Part shown: positions 9,215-18,106 of the stretch, piece by piece
Layout of the letters: each line of letters starts with the position of its first letter
How positions within the stretch are numbered: the first letter of the stretch is position 1
Notes under the pieces: model-generated
Database searches by the model: none
What the model saw: only the letters and a program-made list of their open reading frames with translations
What the model was told of the DNA's origin: nothing
Made by a program: the position numbers and the translations under genes
Source of the DNA: Lewinellaceae bacterium
Lineage (GTDB): Bacteria; Bacteroidota; Bacteroidia; Chitinophagales; Saprospiraceae
NCBI GenBank assembly: GCA_020636405.1
Contig: JACJXW010000009.1
Coordinates: 186,001 to 250,000 of the forward strand
Length of the DNA stretch: 64,000 nucleotides
Reading direction: 5' to 3'

Positions 9215-10738
9215 ATGGAAGCATTAAAGGAATTGGCTTACATTGTCAATAAGAATAAGCTCAAATCCATAGAAGTGCTGGACACTTCGAAGAACAACAG
9301 GATCACCGCCTTTTACGAAGCCATTCTGAACAACCATTTTGAAACAGAAGAAGAAGCCATAGCGCACTTTTTTCCGGATACCCAAAATAAAGCGCCTTAC
9401 CGCAAGTTGAAATCCACTCTAAAGAAAAGGCTGGTTAATTCCCTGTTTTTTATCGATGTGAAGAAACCAGGTTACAACGACCGGCAGCAGGCTTATTTCC
9501 AATGCCATAAAGACTGGGCGGCAGCGCGAATGTTGCTTGGCAAGAACGCCTGGAAATCAAGCGTCGAAATATGCGAGCGCATTTTGAAGTATGCCCTGAA
9601 GTATGAGTTTACGGAAATGGCCCTGGACCTGTTGCGCATCCTGCGCCTCAATTACAGCACCCGCCTGGGGGATATAACCAAATTTGAAGAATACAAGAGG
9701 CTGTTTCAGGAATATGAACAAATCATGCTGGCGGACAATAAAGCAGAGTTGCTGTATTCCGAACTCGTGATGCACTATGTGAGAAATATCTCCACTAAGG
9801 AGAACCTGCAACAGCAAGCTATCGAATATTACGAGGCGCTAAGGCCCAACCTGAGCCAGTTTGATTCTTACAAACTGCACCTTTATGGCAGCATGATCAA
9901 GTTGATGATCTATACTATAGTAAACGATTATACAACAGCAGCGGAAGTCTGCGATGAGATCATCGAATTCTTCGAGAAGAAACCTTACGATGCCAATACC
10001 CCTCTCCAGATCGCCTACTACCAGAAGCTGGTCTGTTATTCTCAGCTTCGGCAATTTGAAAAAGGAAAGGATGCGGCGCAGCGCTGTATCAGCCTGATCG
10101 AAGAGGGCAATGTGAACTGGTTTAAATACTATGAACTTTACTTTCTGCTGGCGATGCATACCTCAAACTACCAAGAGGCTTACGAGGTGTTGAACGGGGT
10201 GACCAATCATGCTCGTTATGCTTTCCTTCCTTCCCACATGCAGGAGATCTGGACCATTTACGAAGCCTATATTCACTATCTGGTGAATATTGGCAAGGTA
10301 AAACCCTCTGCTAATGATGGCAGGTTCACCAAATTCAGGTTAGGCCGCTTTCTCAACGACACGCCTATTTTCTCTAAGGATAAACGCGGTATGAATGTAG
10401 CAATTCTGAGCATTCAAATCCTTTTTCTTATTCAGGAAAAAAAGTACTACCAGGCTATTGACAGGCTGGAAGCCATCGAGAAATACTGCAACCGGTACTT
10501 AAGAAGAGGCGACACCATGCGCTCTTATTACTTCATCAAGATGTTGTTATCCATTGCCGAGGCAAGTTTTCATCGCCAGGCAGTGATTCGAAAATCTGGG
10601 AAACATGCTGAAAAACTGGAGTCTATTCCTTTAGAAACAGCACATCAGCCCTATAAGGTCGAGATCATTCCTTATGAGCAACTTTGGATGTTCGCCCTCA
10701 ATTCCCTGGAAGAAAAGATCTATAAGTATTCCGGGTAA
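9215..10738 (+). CDS. Helical-repeat (TPR-like) protein of unknown function
   Basis: A 507-residue cytoplasmic protein with no signal peptide or membrane segment. It is rich in Tyr, Glu and Leu and is built from helical pairs resembling TPR units, for example around residues 115-150 (SVEICERILKYALKYEFTEM), 225-300 (AAEVCDEIIEFFEKK, LRQFEKGKDAAQRCISLIEE) and 400-430 (KKYYQAIDRLEAIEKYC). The first 85 residues (ITAFYEAILNNHFETEEEAI, then a basic YRKLKSTLKKRLVNSLFF) may form a separate N-terminal domain. Such proteins usually act as scaffolds or regulators. The gene is monocistronic, with long non-coding flanks, and I cannot name the family. Confidence 0.75.
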   Translation: MEALKELAYIVNKNKLKSIEVLDTSKNNRITAFYEAILNNHFETEEEAIAHFFPDTQNKAPYRKLKSTLKKRLVNSLFFIDVKKPGYNDRQQAYFQCHKDWAAARMLLGKNAWKSSVEICERILKYALKYEFTEMALDLLRILRLNYSTRLGDITKFEEYKRLFQEYEQIMLADNKAELLYSELVMHYVRNISTKENLQQQAIEYYEALRPNLSQFDSYKLHLYGSMIKLMIYTIVNDYTTAAEVCDEIIEFFEKKPYDANTPLQIAYYQKLVCYSQLRQFEKGKDAAQRCISLIEEGNVNWFKYYELYFLLAMHTSNYQEAYEVLNGVTNHARYAFLPSHMQEIWTIYEAYIHYLVNIGKVKPSANDGRFTKFRLGRFLNDTPIFSKDKRGMNVAILSIQILFLIQEKKYYQAIDRLEAIEKYCNRYLRRGDTMRSYYFIKMLLSIAEASFHRQAVIRKSGKHAEKLESIPLETAHQPYKVEIIPYEQLWMFALNSLEEKIYKYSG

Positions 10739-11478
10739 TTTGTTTCTTCTGATCTTTAAGCAAACACAAGTGTGCACAATTCAGATTTAATGCAACTAAT
10801 CCTGAGAAGAGTGGTCACTTTAGACACGGTGATCCCTCGATAGTTCCCAGTTAACAAAGTAGAACTAGTGAGAAGCAATCCACTTGCTCCGTTGGAACCT
10901 GGAAGCCTTCCAATTTCAATTGGGATCTCCTGCTGCCAGGCGTTCGCCCCACGCCGCCGAAATCATACTTAAAACCGGCGATATCCTTCAAATTGCTATT
11001 TATGGCCGAAAGGCAGCCCCGGCCGAACTCCATACCTAGTTCGGAAGGCGCCTATCGTATCGGCGAGAGCTATTCAAGAACTACCAAAAATCTTGTTATG
11101 GGAAAATGTTGATTTTTTTCAAATAATTGATTTTCAAATATTTGTTTGTTAGGGTTTTGGTTTTGTGTTTTAGGCTCCGGGGAACGAACCATGCGTTTTT
11201 GTCTGCAAGAACGGCAATCAGGGTAGGTACTTTTGAAATTGTAAGACAGCTAATACAAATCAAAAAGACCTACTCTCATGAAAGCGAAAACAAATATTCA
11301 TCAGATCCATAACGGTTTAAAAAACAGAGTGATCACCGTAGATACGGTAGTGCCCTCAAAATAAAGATTCCCTATTTCTATTCAAGATCTATGCCCCAAT
11401 ACTAAATAGTATTGATTCCCTTTTTTAGTTTCATCACTATTGTACATAATTAACCAGGGCTCTTCACTTATTTTTTAA
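10739..11478. other. Non-coding stretch with a pair of diverged short direct repeats
   Basis: No gene is supported. A motif near 10814 (gtcactttagacacggtgat, then ccctc) recurs in diverged form near 11330 (gatcaccgtagatacggtag, then tgccctc). The sequence is AT-rich from 11090 to 11470. Confidence 0.4.
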
Positions 11479-11628
11479 GGTATTGGAGGGCCCTTTTATT
11501 TTTACGATGTGCTCTGGGGCATCAGTGATCGTCCTGTCAACCGCTTTGATGAGCTGCTGCCTGATGGTTGGCAGCCCCCCCGAAGTTCTGTTCTCATGCG
11601 GTATGAACTTGATCCTTATAAAAAATAA
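11479..11628 (+). pseudogene. Short coding-like fragment without a start
   Basis: Directly after an in-frame stop, 49 codons read like real protein (YDVLWGISDRPVNRFDELLP, then DGWQPPRSSVLMRYELDPYK) and end at a TAA at 11626-11628. There is no start codon before Met-38 of the fragment. It looks like the 3' remnant of a deleted gene; the family is not recognised. Confidence 0.35.
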
Positions 11629-11664
11629 GGCCCGGCCTGGACAAATGCAGCTCCAAACGATCCT

Positions 11665-12510
11665 CTAAAACGCCATCGGGTCGGGGTGCCGGAAGGTATA
11701 CCCCAGCACCTTTTTCGCTTTTTCGTTCGAAACGGCCTTATAGAAAAGCTCATGGCCGGCGCGAAAGGTAGGCGGCTCCAGGCCTTCTTTTTTTGCCTGG
11801 GCCGAATAGAAAGCGGCGCGGGTGGGGTGTTGATCGGCACATACATTAAAGGTATGGCCCCAGGCGCCTTGTTCCACAACCGCCTCAATGAGGCCGATGC
11901 AGTCGTCGAGGTGCACCAGGTTGACCGGCGCTTCTCCGTCGGGCACGTCCTTTTTTCCGGCCAGGAAACGGCCCGGCTTCCGGCTACCGCCGACCAGCCC
12001 TGCCATCCGAAGGACCGTAATGCGCGGGTGCTGCAATAGGGCCAGGTAGCGCTCGATCACCACCAGGGCCCGGGCGGAGGGGGTGGTGGGGCAGGGTTCA
12101 TCCTCTTCCTTCACCTCCCGGTTCTCGTCTCCGTAGACACTGGTGGAACTGATGAAGATCAGATATTGCACCGAGCCGGAGTGCACCTGTTTCAGGACTG
12201 CCTTCACCTTTTGTGGATACTGTTCTTCCACTTCCGGGTTGCGCCGTCCGCCGGGCGGGATGTTGAGGATGAGCAGCTCAGCGTCGAAGAAGCTTTCCTT
12301 TTCGGGCCCTTCCACTGTATCGTTCACCCTGATCAGGTAGGGCTCAATGCCCTGCTCCCGCAGTTTTTCCAGCTTTTCCGGGCTCGTGGTGGAGCCCTTT
12401 ACTTCGTAACCTTTGCGCGCCAGTGCTGCTCCAAGCGGGAGGCCCAGCCAGCCGCAGCCCAGTATGGAAATTCGTTTGATCAAAAGTCGCAGTTTTTTAT
12501 AATGCCCCAT
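11665..12510 (-). CDS. Extended short-chain dehydrogenase / NAD-dependent epimerase-like protein
   Basis: A 281-residue Rossmann protein. The nucleotide-binding motif ISILGCGWLGLPLG sits at the N terminus. A YLIFISSTSVYGD segment around residue 115 matches the Ser/Tyr active-site region of extended SDRs (epimerase/reductase, YeeZ-like group), and a NLVHLDDCIGLI segment is typical of the substrate-binding half. I chose the ATG at 12510; a TTG about 8 codons later would also place the Rossmann motif at the very start. Longer versions overlap the end of the upstream protease gene and read through low-complexity sequence. It lies 32 bases downstream of the metalloprotease gene on the same strand. 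The substrate is unknown; a nucleotide sugar or an NAD(P)-linked small molecule is plausible. Confidence 0.8.
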   Translation of the reverse strand: MGHYKKLRLLIKRISILGCGWLGLPLGAALARKGYEVKGSTTSPEKLEKLREQGIEPYLIRVNDTVEGPEKESFFDAELLILNIPPGGRRNPEVEEQYPQKVKAVLKQVHSGSVQYLIFISSTSVYGDENREVKEEDEPCPTTPSARALVVIERYLALLQHPRITVLRMAGLVGGSRKPGRFLAGKKDVPDGEAPVNLVHLDDCIGLIEAVVEQGAWGHTFNVCADQHPTRAAFYSAQAKKEGLEPPTFRAGHELFYKAVSNEKAKKVLGYTFRHPDPMAF

Positions 12511-12542
12511 AAGGGCCGATCTCTTCCTGGCATCGGTGTGGC

Positions 12543-14021
12543 TCAAAATACTCCGATCGCCACCTTTTTTACGGCCTTCCCTCTTGGTGTCGCAATTTCG
12601 AGCAGGTATAATCCGCCCGGCAGGCTTCCGCCCGGCAGCTCGATTTGCTGTTCTCCTTCCTCTATCTGGTATTGGCCCCAATCCATGACCGTCACCCCGG
12701 TAGCTGTGAACAACCTGATGCCGGCCTTGAGCCTTTGACGAGCGTTGATGGTGGCCGTCAGGGCTTGTCCGGAAGGAAGTGGGTTAGGATGCAGCTCGAT
12801 GGAGGACAGCAATTCCGGTTGAGCAACCGACGAAAGGGCGTCTGTGGAAAAAGACTCCACGGAAGAAAAATCCGTGCAAGTGTAGCGAGCGTTATAAGGC
12901 CTCACCCGCCAGAAATATTCTTTATTGGCCGGCAGGCCGGTGATGACGGCCGAGTTGGTAGGCGTAATCACCTGTGCGACCGTAAACGAGATTTCCGGCA
13001 ACCTGGAAACCTCAACAATATATTGTGTAGCGTTGGGAACCGGCTCCCAGGAAAGCGTAACTTCCGCATCGCCCGGCACGCTGGCGCCCCCTACGGGAGC
13101 TGTAAGTGTAATCTGGGCGCCGGGGATATCCCCAGGCAGATCCTGCCCAAAAGCCAGGCCGGCCCAGAAATCCTGCAGGCTGAACTGCATGGCGCTGATC
13201 TGCTCTTCCGAGAAGCGGTTGGCGCATTCGTCATTGGAGTAGGACATGATGAGCGTCCCGTCCGAACGGAAATTCACCCCATCAGGATCGGTTTGAAGCT
13301 GGTAGCTTTCCGAATCTTCATTGCAGCTCCATCGGAAGTTGAGATAGTCCGGCGAGGTATCACAAAAGCGGTCGCCGGCGACATAGCAATTGCTGCCATC
13401 GGTTTTTTCAACCGGGCGGTTATTGATAAAGGCCGGTGCGGGCGTGGCGTACGGGTGTTCATAGCCTTCCCAGCCCAAAAAGGGGTGAGGCAGGCCAAGC
13501 ATGTGCCCGATCTCATGTGCCCAGGTATGGTCGTCGGGGAACAGGCAGCTCTTGGCCAGTGCCGCTCCGTTGGAAGAAGCGTATCCGCAATTGCCGGCGG
13601 GATCTTCCACGATATAACAATTAAGCGTGTTTTCAACCCTGTGGGCCGCCATCATTTCGGCTCCTGCCTGAAAACCAGGGTGGGCATACCAGGCGCTATT
13701 GTTGATGTAATTGATCTCTCCCAGGATATAGAACTGTATGCCGGTGGGCTCAAAGTCCCGGTTAAGGGTGCAGAAGGCGTCCATCAGCCGATGAATGGAG
13801 AAGTATCCGGATCCATTGCTTTCGCCCAGGATATATATGGTGAGCGGCACCTGAACGATGCCTTCCAGGCGGGCATACTGGCCCGGGTTGTTGTGATAGC
13901 GCGCGAGTATTTCACTCAACTCCGGTGATGTGCCGCAAGGCTCCAGGCTGGCCTGGCCGTTAGACGGGGAAGCGCCCAGGAGCAGAAAACAAAGCGCGAG
14001 TACAGGCAATTGGAATCTCAT
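12543..14021 (-). CDS. Secreted M43-type (pappalysin/cytophagalysin) metalloprotease with Fn3 and T9SS sorting domain
   Basis: A 492-residue protein. Start: Met at 14021, giving a signal peptide MRFQLPVLALCFLLLGA; an earlier Met eight codons upstream would add a charged extension. The zinc site HEIGHMLGLPH (residues 169-179) is the metzincin HExxHxxGxxH motif, and LIMSYSND further on supplies the Met-turn. The catalytic domain covers roughly residues 55-290, with Cys residues expected in the M43 family. A fibronectin type III domain follows at about 300-395 and a T9SS type A domain from about 415 (ELHPNPLPSGQ) to the end. It should be exported by T9SS and degrade extracellular protein. It is transcribed with the neighbouring lipoprotein and epimerase genes in the same direction. 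Confidence 0.9.
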   Translation of the reverse strand: MRFQLPVLALCFLLLGASPSNGQASLEPCGTSPELSEILARYHNNPGQYARLEGIVQVPLTIYILGESNGSGYFSIHRLMDAFCTLNRDFEPTGIQFYILGEINYINNSAWYAHPGFQAGAEMMAAHRVENTLNCYIVEDPAGNCGYASSNGAALAKSCLFPDDHTWAHEIGHMLGLPHPFLGWEGYEHPYATPAPAFINNRPVEKTDGSNCYVAGDRFCDTSPDYLNFRWSCNEDSESYQLQTDPDGVNFRSDGTLIMSYSNDECANRFSEEQISAMQFSLQDFWAGLAFGQDLPGDIPGAQITLTAPVGGASVPGDAEVTLSWEPVPNATQYIVEVSRLPEISFTVAQVITPTNSAVITGLPANKEYFWRVRPYNARYTCTDFSSVESFSTDALSSVAQPELLSSIELHPNPLPSGQALTATINARQRLKAGIRLFTATGVTVMDWGQYQIEEGEQQIELPGGSLPGGLYLLEIATPRGKAVKKVAIGVF

Positions 14022-14060
14022 AAAAAAAGATTTAAATCTCAACAAGATAGCGTAAGAAAC

Positions 14061-15551
14061 CTACTGATACTCATAACACCCGATATCGGGCGCTACGTCA
14101 TCCCGCATATTGCCTTCCAGGTCGATCCCGATGCCGGGAATGGGCAGGGCCATGCCTTCGGCGATGGAGAGCGTATCCAGGTGGTAGTCGTCTTCGTTGG
14201 GGCCGGCGAAAATGGCATCGTCGCGAGTGGCGTTGATGCAGGTGGCACACTGTTTTTCCAGAAAATCGGCGAACAGGCCGTCCTGTTGCTCCAGCAGTTC
14301 ATCGACGCGGACGATGCAGTTCTGGAAGTCGATGTCGAAGGCGGCGGGCTGCTCTCCGCGGTAGAGGTCGCTCAATCCCACCTCATCGCGACGGGAGCCG
14401 AAGAAGATGCAGTTGCGGAAGCGGGCCCGAAGGGGGTTTTCCTCCAGGAACTGGCAGTTGAGGAAGTCGTCGTAGCAGAAGAAGTTGCTCATGCTGATGG
14501 CGGAAGCGTCGACGCCGTAGCTGGCCACCGTACAGTAGTCGAAGGAATAATCCCCTCCCAGGATGAGCTGTACGGAGGTGCTGAGGTTGTTGTACACCAG
14601 GCAGTTTTCCAACCGGATGGTGCTGTGGAAGCCGATGATGCCGCTGCTGTTGGTATTGTAGAACTGGGAGTTGACGGCGGTGAGCTCAGCCAGAGAGTCG
14701 ACATAAACGGAGAAGATGGCGTTCTTGACGGTTGTCCATTCCATTATATTGCCCTTGCTGCCTTTGCCGAGGATGATGCCCTGCCATTGGCCGGGGTCGT
14801 CCTGGAACGGTTCTTCCAGGCGGTCCCCCTGGACGATGATCGGATTTTCCTGGGTGCCCAGCATGCGGACGCTGCCGTTGGCCAGGGTGTATATGATGCC
14901 GTCGTTGAAGATACCGAACACCTCATTCTGGGCGATACCGCCGTGTACGTAGATACGGGTGCCGGCCATCACTTCCAGGGCGCAGCTATCGATGAAGATC
15001 TCGCCGTAGATGACATAGGGCTTGGGGTCGTCCCAGACGATCTTGTCGTTGTTGCAGCTCAGCAAAACGGGTACCCCCCGGTTGAACCGGCTGGGGAAGT
15101 AATTGGCGTTCTGCCCCCAGGCTTCCAGGCGCACTTCCTGGCGTTTGTCGCCGGTTTCGAAGATGACCTTGTCTTCGATGACGAAGGGGCTCACGGACAA
15201 AGGCTGGTCCGGGTCGATGGTCACTTCCACAAAAACGTAGATGCTGTCGTTGCCAAACACCTCTACATTTTCCACCGCATCGCCGGGCAGGCCGTCGACG
15301 TTCATCCGGAATTTGGCGCCGGCGGCCCCCTCCAGGCTTACCTTGCCGATGCGTACCGGGCGGCTGTTGCGGTTGTACACCTTAAAAGAGCGGGTAGCGG
15401 AGCCCAGTTCGGTGAAGACGGTGTCGAAACGCAGCGTATCCAGGGAAAATTCCAGGGTGAAATTGCCGTCGGTGATGAAGTCCTCGTCTTTATGACAAGA
15501 GGCCAATACCAGGCCCAACAGGGCAATGCATATAAAGTAAATAAATCTCAT
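14061..15551 (-). CDS. Lipoprotein with right-handed parallel beta-helix
   Basis: A 496-residue protein with a lipoprotein signal (MRFIYFICIALLGLVLASC; Cys-19 is the lipidation site, followed by HKDED). After an Ig-like N-terminal part (about residues 30-130, including a RSFKVYNRNSRPVRIGKVSL stretch) the chain shows the short strand-turn rhythm of a parallel beta-helix (about 190-400: repeated NxxF/xNC, GNIMEWTTVKNAIFSVYVD, RLENCLVYNN). The C terminus ends with PDIGCYEYQ, a pattern common at the end of Bacteroidota right-handed beta-helix proteins. No catalytic motif was identified, so it may be a binding protein or a polysaccharide-active enzyme. It is probably surface-exposed on the outer membrane. 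Confidence 0.8.
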   Translation of the reverse strand: MRFIYFICIALLGLVLASCHKDEDFITDGNFTLEFSLDTLRFDTVFTELGSATRSFKVYNRNSRPVRIGKVSLEGAAGAKFRMNVDGLPGDAVENVEVFGNDSIYVFVEVTIDPDQPLSVSPFVIEDKVIFETGDKRQEVRLEAWGQNANYFPSRFNRGVPVLLSCNNDKIVWDDPKPYVIYGEIFIDSCALEVMAGTRIYVHGGIAQNEVFGIFNDGIIYTLANGSVRMLGTQENPIIVQGDRLEEPFQDDPGQWQGIILGKGSKGNIMEWTTVKNAIFSVYVDSLAELTAVNSQFYNTNSSGIIGFHSTIRLENCLVYNNLSTSVQLILGGDYSFDYCTVASYGVDASAISMSNFFCYDDFLNCQFLEENPLRARFRNCIFFGSRRDEVGLSDLYRGEQPAAFDIDFQNCIVRVDELLEQQDGLFADFLEKQCATCINATRDDAIFAGPNEDDYHLDTLSIAEGMALPIPGIGIDLEGNMRDDVAPDIGCYEYQ

Positions 15552-15721
15552 ATCATTTCGTTCTTATACTGCAACGAGAAAAGGGCCGTCGCATTTTGCG
15601 GCCTAAAAATAAAATAATCTATCGGCAAACAGCAGACAGTTGGGAGATTAACGAATAAGTATGGCCAATTCTTAAATGTTTAGGCCGGGACATTCAAGTT
15701 GTTCATAATTCTTCTAACTTT

Positions 15722-16444
15722 GTGGAGCAAAATAGGGATGTAGAATTGGATAAACCGGTAATTGACGTTATTATTCCTGCCTTTAATGAAGAGCAGTCCA
15801 TAGGCTTGGTCCTGTCAGAGATACCTTCAGGGCTTGTGCGGGAAGTAATCGTCTGTGATAATGCCAGTACGGACAATACCGCTGCTGTAGCGCGAAAGCA
15901 CGGTGCAGTAGTGGCCTATCAGCCCCAAAAAGGATATGGAAGCGCCTGCCTCAAAGGCATGGCACATATATTGCAAAAGCCAGCAAACGAACTGCCCGAT
16001 ATTATCGTTTTCTTAGATGGCGACTATTCTGACCACCCCATTGAAATGCCGGAATTGATCCGCCCCGTTGTAGAACAGGGATATGACCTGGCCATCGGCT
16101 CCCGCGTTCTGGGCGAATTGGAAAAGGGGGCAATGATGCCCCAGCAGATATTCGGCAATTGGCTAGCCACTAACCTCATAAAGCTTTTTTACAGTTATCA
16201 GTTTACGGATCTGGGGCCTTTCCGTGCCATCAGATTCGATAAATTGCTGGAGCTGGACATGCAGGACAAGGACTTTGGATGGACGGTAGAGATGCAGGTC
16301 AAAGCAGCAAAAAAAAAATATAAATGTATTGAGGTCCCTGTCCGTTACCGAAAACGGGTCGGCCGGTCTAAAGTGTCAGGCACGATCCGGGGAACCATTT
16401 TAGCCGGACATAAGATCTTATGGACTATTTTCAAATTGTTGTAA
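15722..16444 (+). CDS. GT2 family glycosyltransferase (dolichol-phosphate mannose synthase-like)
   Basis: Up to 240 residues. A GT-A fold is evident: VIDVIIPAFNEEQSIG at the N terminus, VIVCDNASTDNTA (nucleotide binding) and VFLDGDYSDHP (metal-binding DxD-like). The C-terminal part has the hydrophobic helices expected of polyprenyl-phosphate sugar transferases but no long membrane tail. The annotated start is GTG at 15722; that codon overlaps a TAACTTTG -7-like box (15715-15722), so translation may really begin at TTG 15746 (giving MDKPVIDVI). It is the first gene of a run of three glycosyltransferase-type genes, which suggests lipid-linked sugar donor formation for an exported or surface glycan. 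Confidence 0.85.
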   Translation: MEQNRDVELDKPVIDVIIPAFNEEQSIGLVLSEIPSGLVREVIVCDNASTDNTAAVARKHGAVVAYQPQKGYGSACLKGMAHILQKPANELPDIIVFLDGDYSDHPIEMPELIRPVVEQGYDLAIGSRVLGELEKGAMMPQQIFGNWLATNLIKLFYSYQFTDLGPFRAIRFDKLLELDMQDKDFGWTVEMQVKAAKKKYKCIEVPVRYRKRVGRSKVSGTIRGTILAGHKILWTIFKLL

Positions 16445-16493
16445 GGAAGCCGGCATTTCCAGCTTCCAACTTATTTTACCAAAACTCTTTGCA

Positions 16494-18104
16494 ATGACAT
16501 CTGTGATTGCCTACACGGTCCTGGCCGTTTACACAATGGCCCTCTTGTACATCACCGTGTACTGTTTAATGCAGTTCAATCTATTGTATCACTACAAAAA
16601 GCATCAGCGGGAGGAAGAACAACCTCCGTCTGAAGCGGAAAAAAGAAGCCAGGCTTACACCCGGCAACTGGCGGTGGCCACTTCTCATAACCATAAGCAC
16701 GCGAGTACACACCGGCTGAATGCCGATGTTGGCCTGCTGTTGGAGGAGGAAGAAGAAATCCCTGCCTATCCTTTTGTGACCGTTCAACTCCCCATTTATA
16801 ATGAAATGTATGTGGTGGAGCGCCTTATCGACAATATTGCCCACTTCGATTATCCGCACGACCGCTTCGAGATCCACATCCTGGATGACTCCACCGATGA
16901 GACCGTAGAGATCGTCCGCCGCAAAGTACAGGAGTACAAGGCCAAGGGCTTGCTCATCGAGCAGATCCGCCGGGAAAAGCGGCAGGGCTTCAAAGCGGGA
17001 GCGCTGCGCGATGGCATGCAGTATGCGAATGGCGAATTCCTGGCCATCTTTGATGCAGATTTCCTTCCACGGCCCGATTTCCTGAAGAGGACGATCCCCT
17101 TCTTCGAAGACGATAATGTCGGGGTGGTGCAAACCCGTTGGGAGCACATCAACCAGGATTATTCTCTGATCACGAAGCTCCAGGCCCTGCAGCTCAACGT
17201 ACACTTCACGGTCGAACAGGTCGGCCGTATGGCAGGCGACTATATGCTGCAGTTCAACGGTACGGCCGGTGTCTGGCGCCGCGAGACCATCGATGATGCC
17301 GGCGGCTGGGAAGCCGATACCCTTACCGAAGACTTCGACCTCAGCATTCGCGCTCAGCTCAAGGGCTGGAAGATCAAATACCTGGAAGAGGTAGGCTCGC
17401 CGGCCGAGCTCCCGGCAGAAATGAACGCCTTCAAGTCCCAGCAATTCCGCTGGATGAAAGGCGGCGCCGAAACTGCCAAAAAAATGCTTCCGACGGTCTG
17501 GCGTTCACCGAACCTCAGCCTTCGCCAGAAGATCCATGCTACCTCCCACCTGCTGGCCAGTACGGTATTTGTATTCGTATTCATCACCGGCGTTTTCAGC
17601 GTACCACTGCTGTTCTCGCTGGGAGAACTGATCGAGCTGGGCTTTAGCAAGAACTTCTTCGCCTACTTCCTGGTAGGCTTGTTGTCCATCATTGCCGTGT
17701 ATTACGCCGCCAACGTGCAGGCGCCAACGCATAACGATTCCTTCGGAAAGGCACTGGTGCGCTTTCTGGCCCTGTTCCCCTTGTTCCTGGCGTTGTCCAT
17801 GGGGCTATCCCTGCACAACACAGTAGCCGTCGTTCAGGGCTACATGGGCAAAAAGTCTCCTTTTGTGCGGACACCGAAGTTCAATATTCAGAGCATTAAG
17901 GACAACTTCGTCAAGCGCAACTACCTGAGCAAGAAGTTGTCGTGGACGACCATCTTTGAAGGGGTGCTGGCGCTGTACTTCCTGAGCGCCGTCATCGGCG
18001 GTTTCCTCATTCAGAATACGACCTTTGTCGTTTTCCATATGATGCTCGCCCTGGGCTTTGGCACGATCTTCTTCTATACGGTTCGCCACCTGAGCCTTAG
18101 ATAG
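16494..18104 (+). CDS. Membrane GT2 glycosyltransferase, cellulose-synthase-like
   Basis: A 536-residue protein. An N-terminal membrane helix (residues 3-32) precedes a processive GT2 domain with PFVTVQLPIYNE, EIHILDDSTDET, AIFDADFLP (DxD), TLTEDFDLS (catalytic TED) and QQFRWMKGG (Q-x-x-R-W). All motifs of processive beta-glycosyltransferases such as cellulose or glucomannan synthases are present. The C-terminal 170 residues hold four or more membrane helices. No PilZ domain is present. It starts 49 bases after the previous GT2 gene and ends two bases before the start of the next gene, so the three are probably one transcript. The product sugar cannot be told from sequence. Confidence 0.9.
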   Translation: MTSVIAYTVLAVYTMALLYITVYCLMQFNLLYHYKKHQREEEQPPSEAEKRSQAYTRQLAVATSHNHKHASTHRLNADVGLLLEEEEEIPAYPFVTVQLPIYNEMYVVERLIDNIAHFDYPHDRFEIHILDDSTDETVEIVRRKVQEYKAKGLLIEQIRREKRQGFKAGALRDGMQYANGEFLAIFDADFLPRPDFLKRTIPFFEDDNVGVVQTRWEHINQDYSLITKLQALQLNVHFTVEQVGRMAGDYMLQFNGTAGVWRRETIDDAGGWEADTLTEDFDLSIRAQLKGWKIKYLEEVGSPAELPAEMNAFKSQQFRWMKGGAETAKKMLPTVWRSPNLSLRQKIHATSHLLASTVFVFVFITGVFSVPLLFSLGELIELGFSKNFFAYFLVGLLSIIAVYYAANVQAPTHNDSFGKALVRFLALFPLFLALSMGLSLHNTVAVVQGYMGKKSPFVRTPKFNIQSIKDNFVKRNYLSKKLSWTTIFEGVLALYFLSAVIGGFLIQNTTFVVFHMMLALGFGTIFFYTVRHLSLR

Positions 18105-18106
18105 CA

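Noticed and set aside
14010..15617. 535-codon frame opposite the lipoprotein gene
   Set aside because: The minus-strand gene has a lipobox and beta-helix rhythm; the plus-strand frame is Val/Asp-rich low-complexity shadow.
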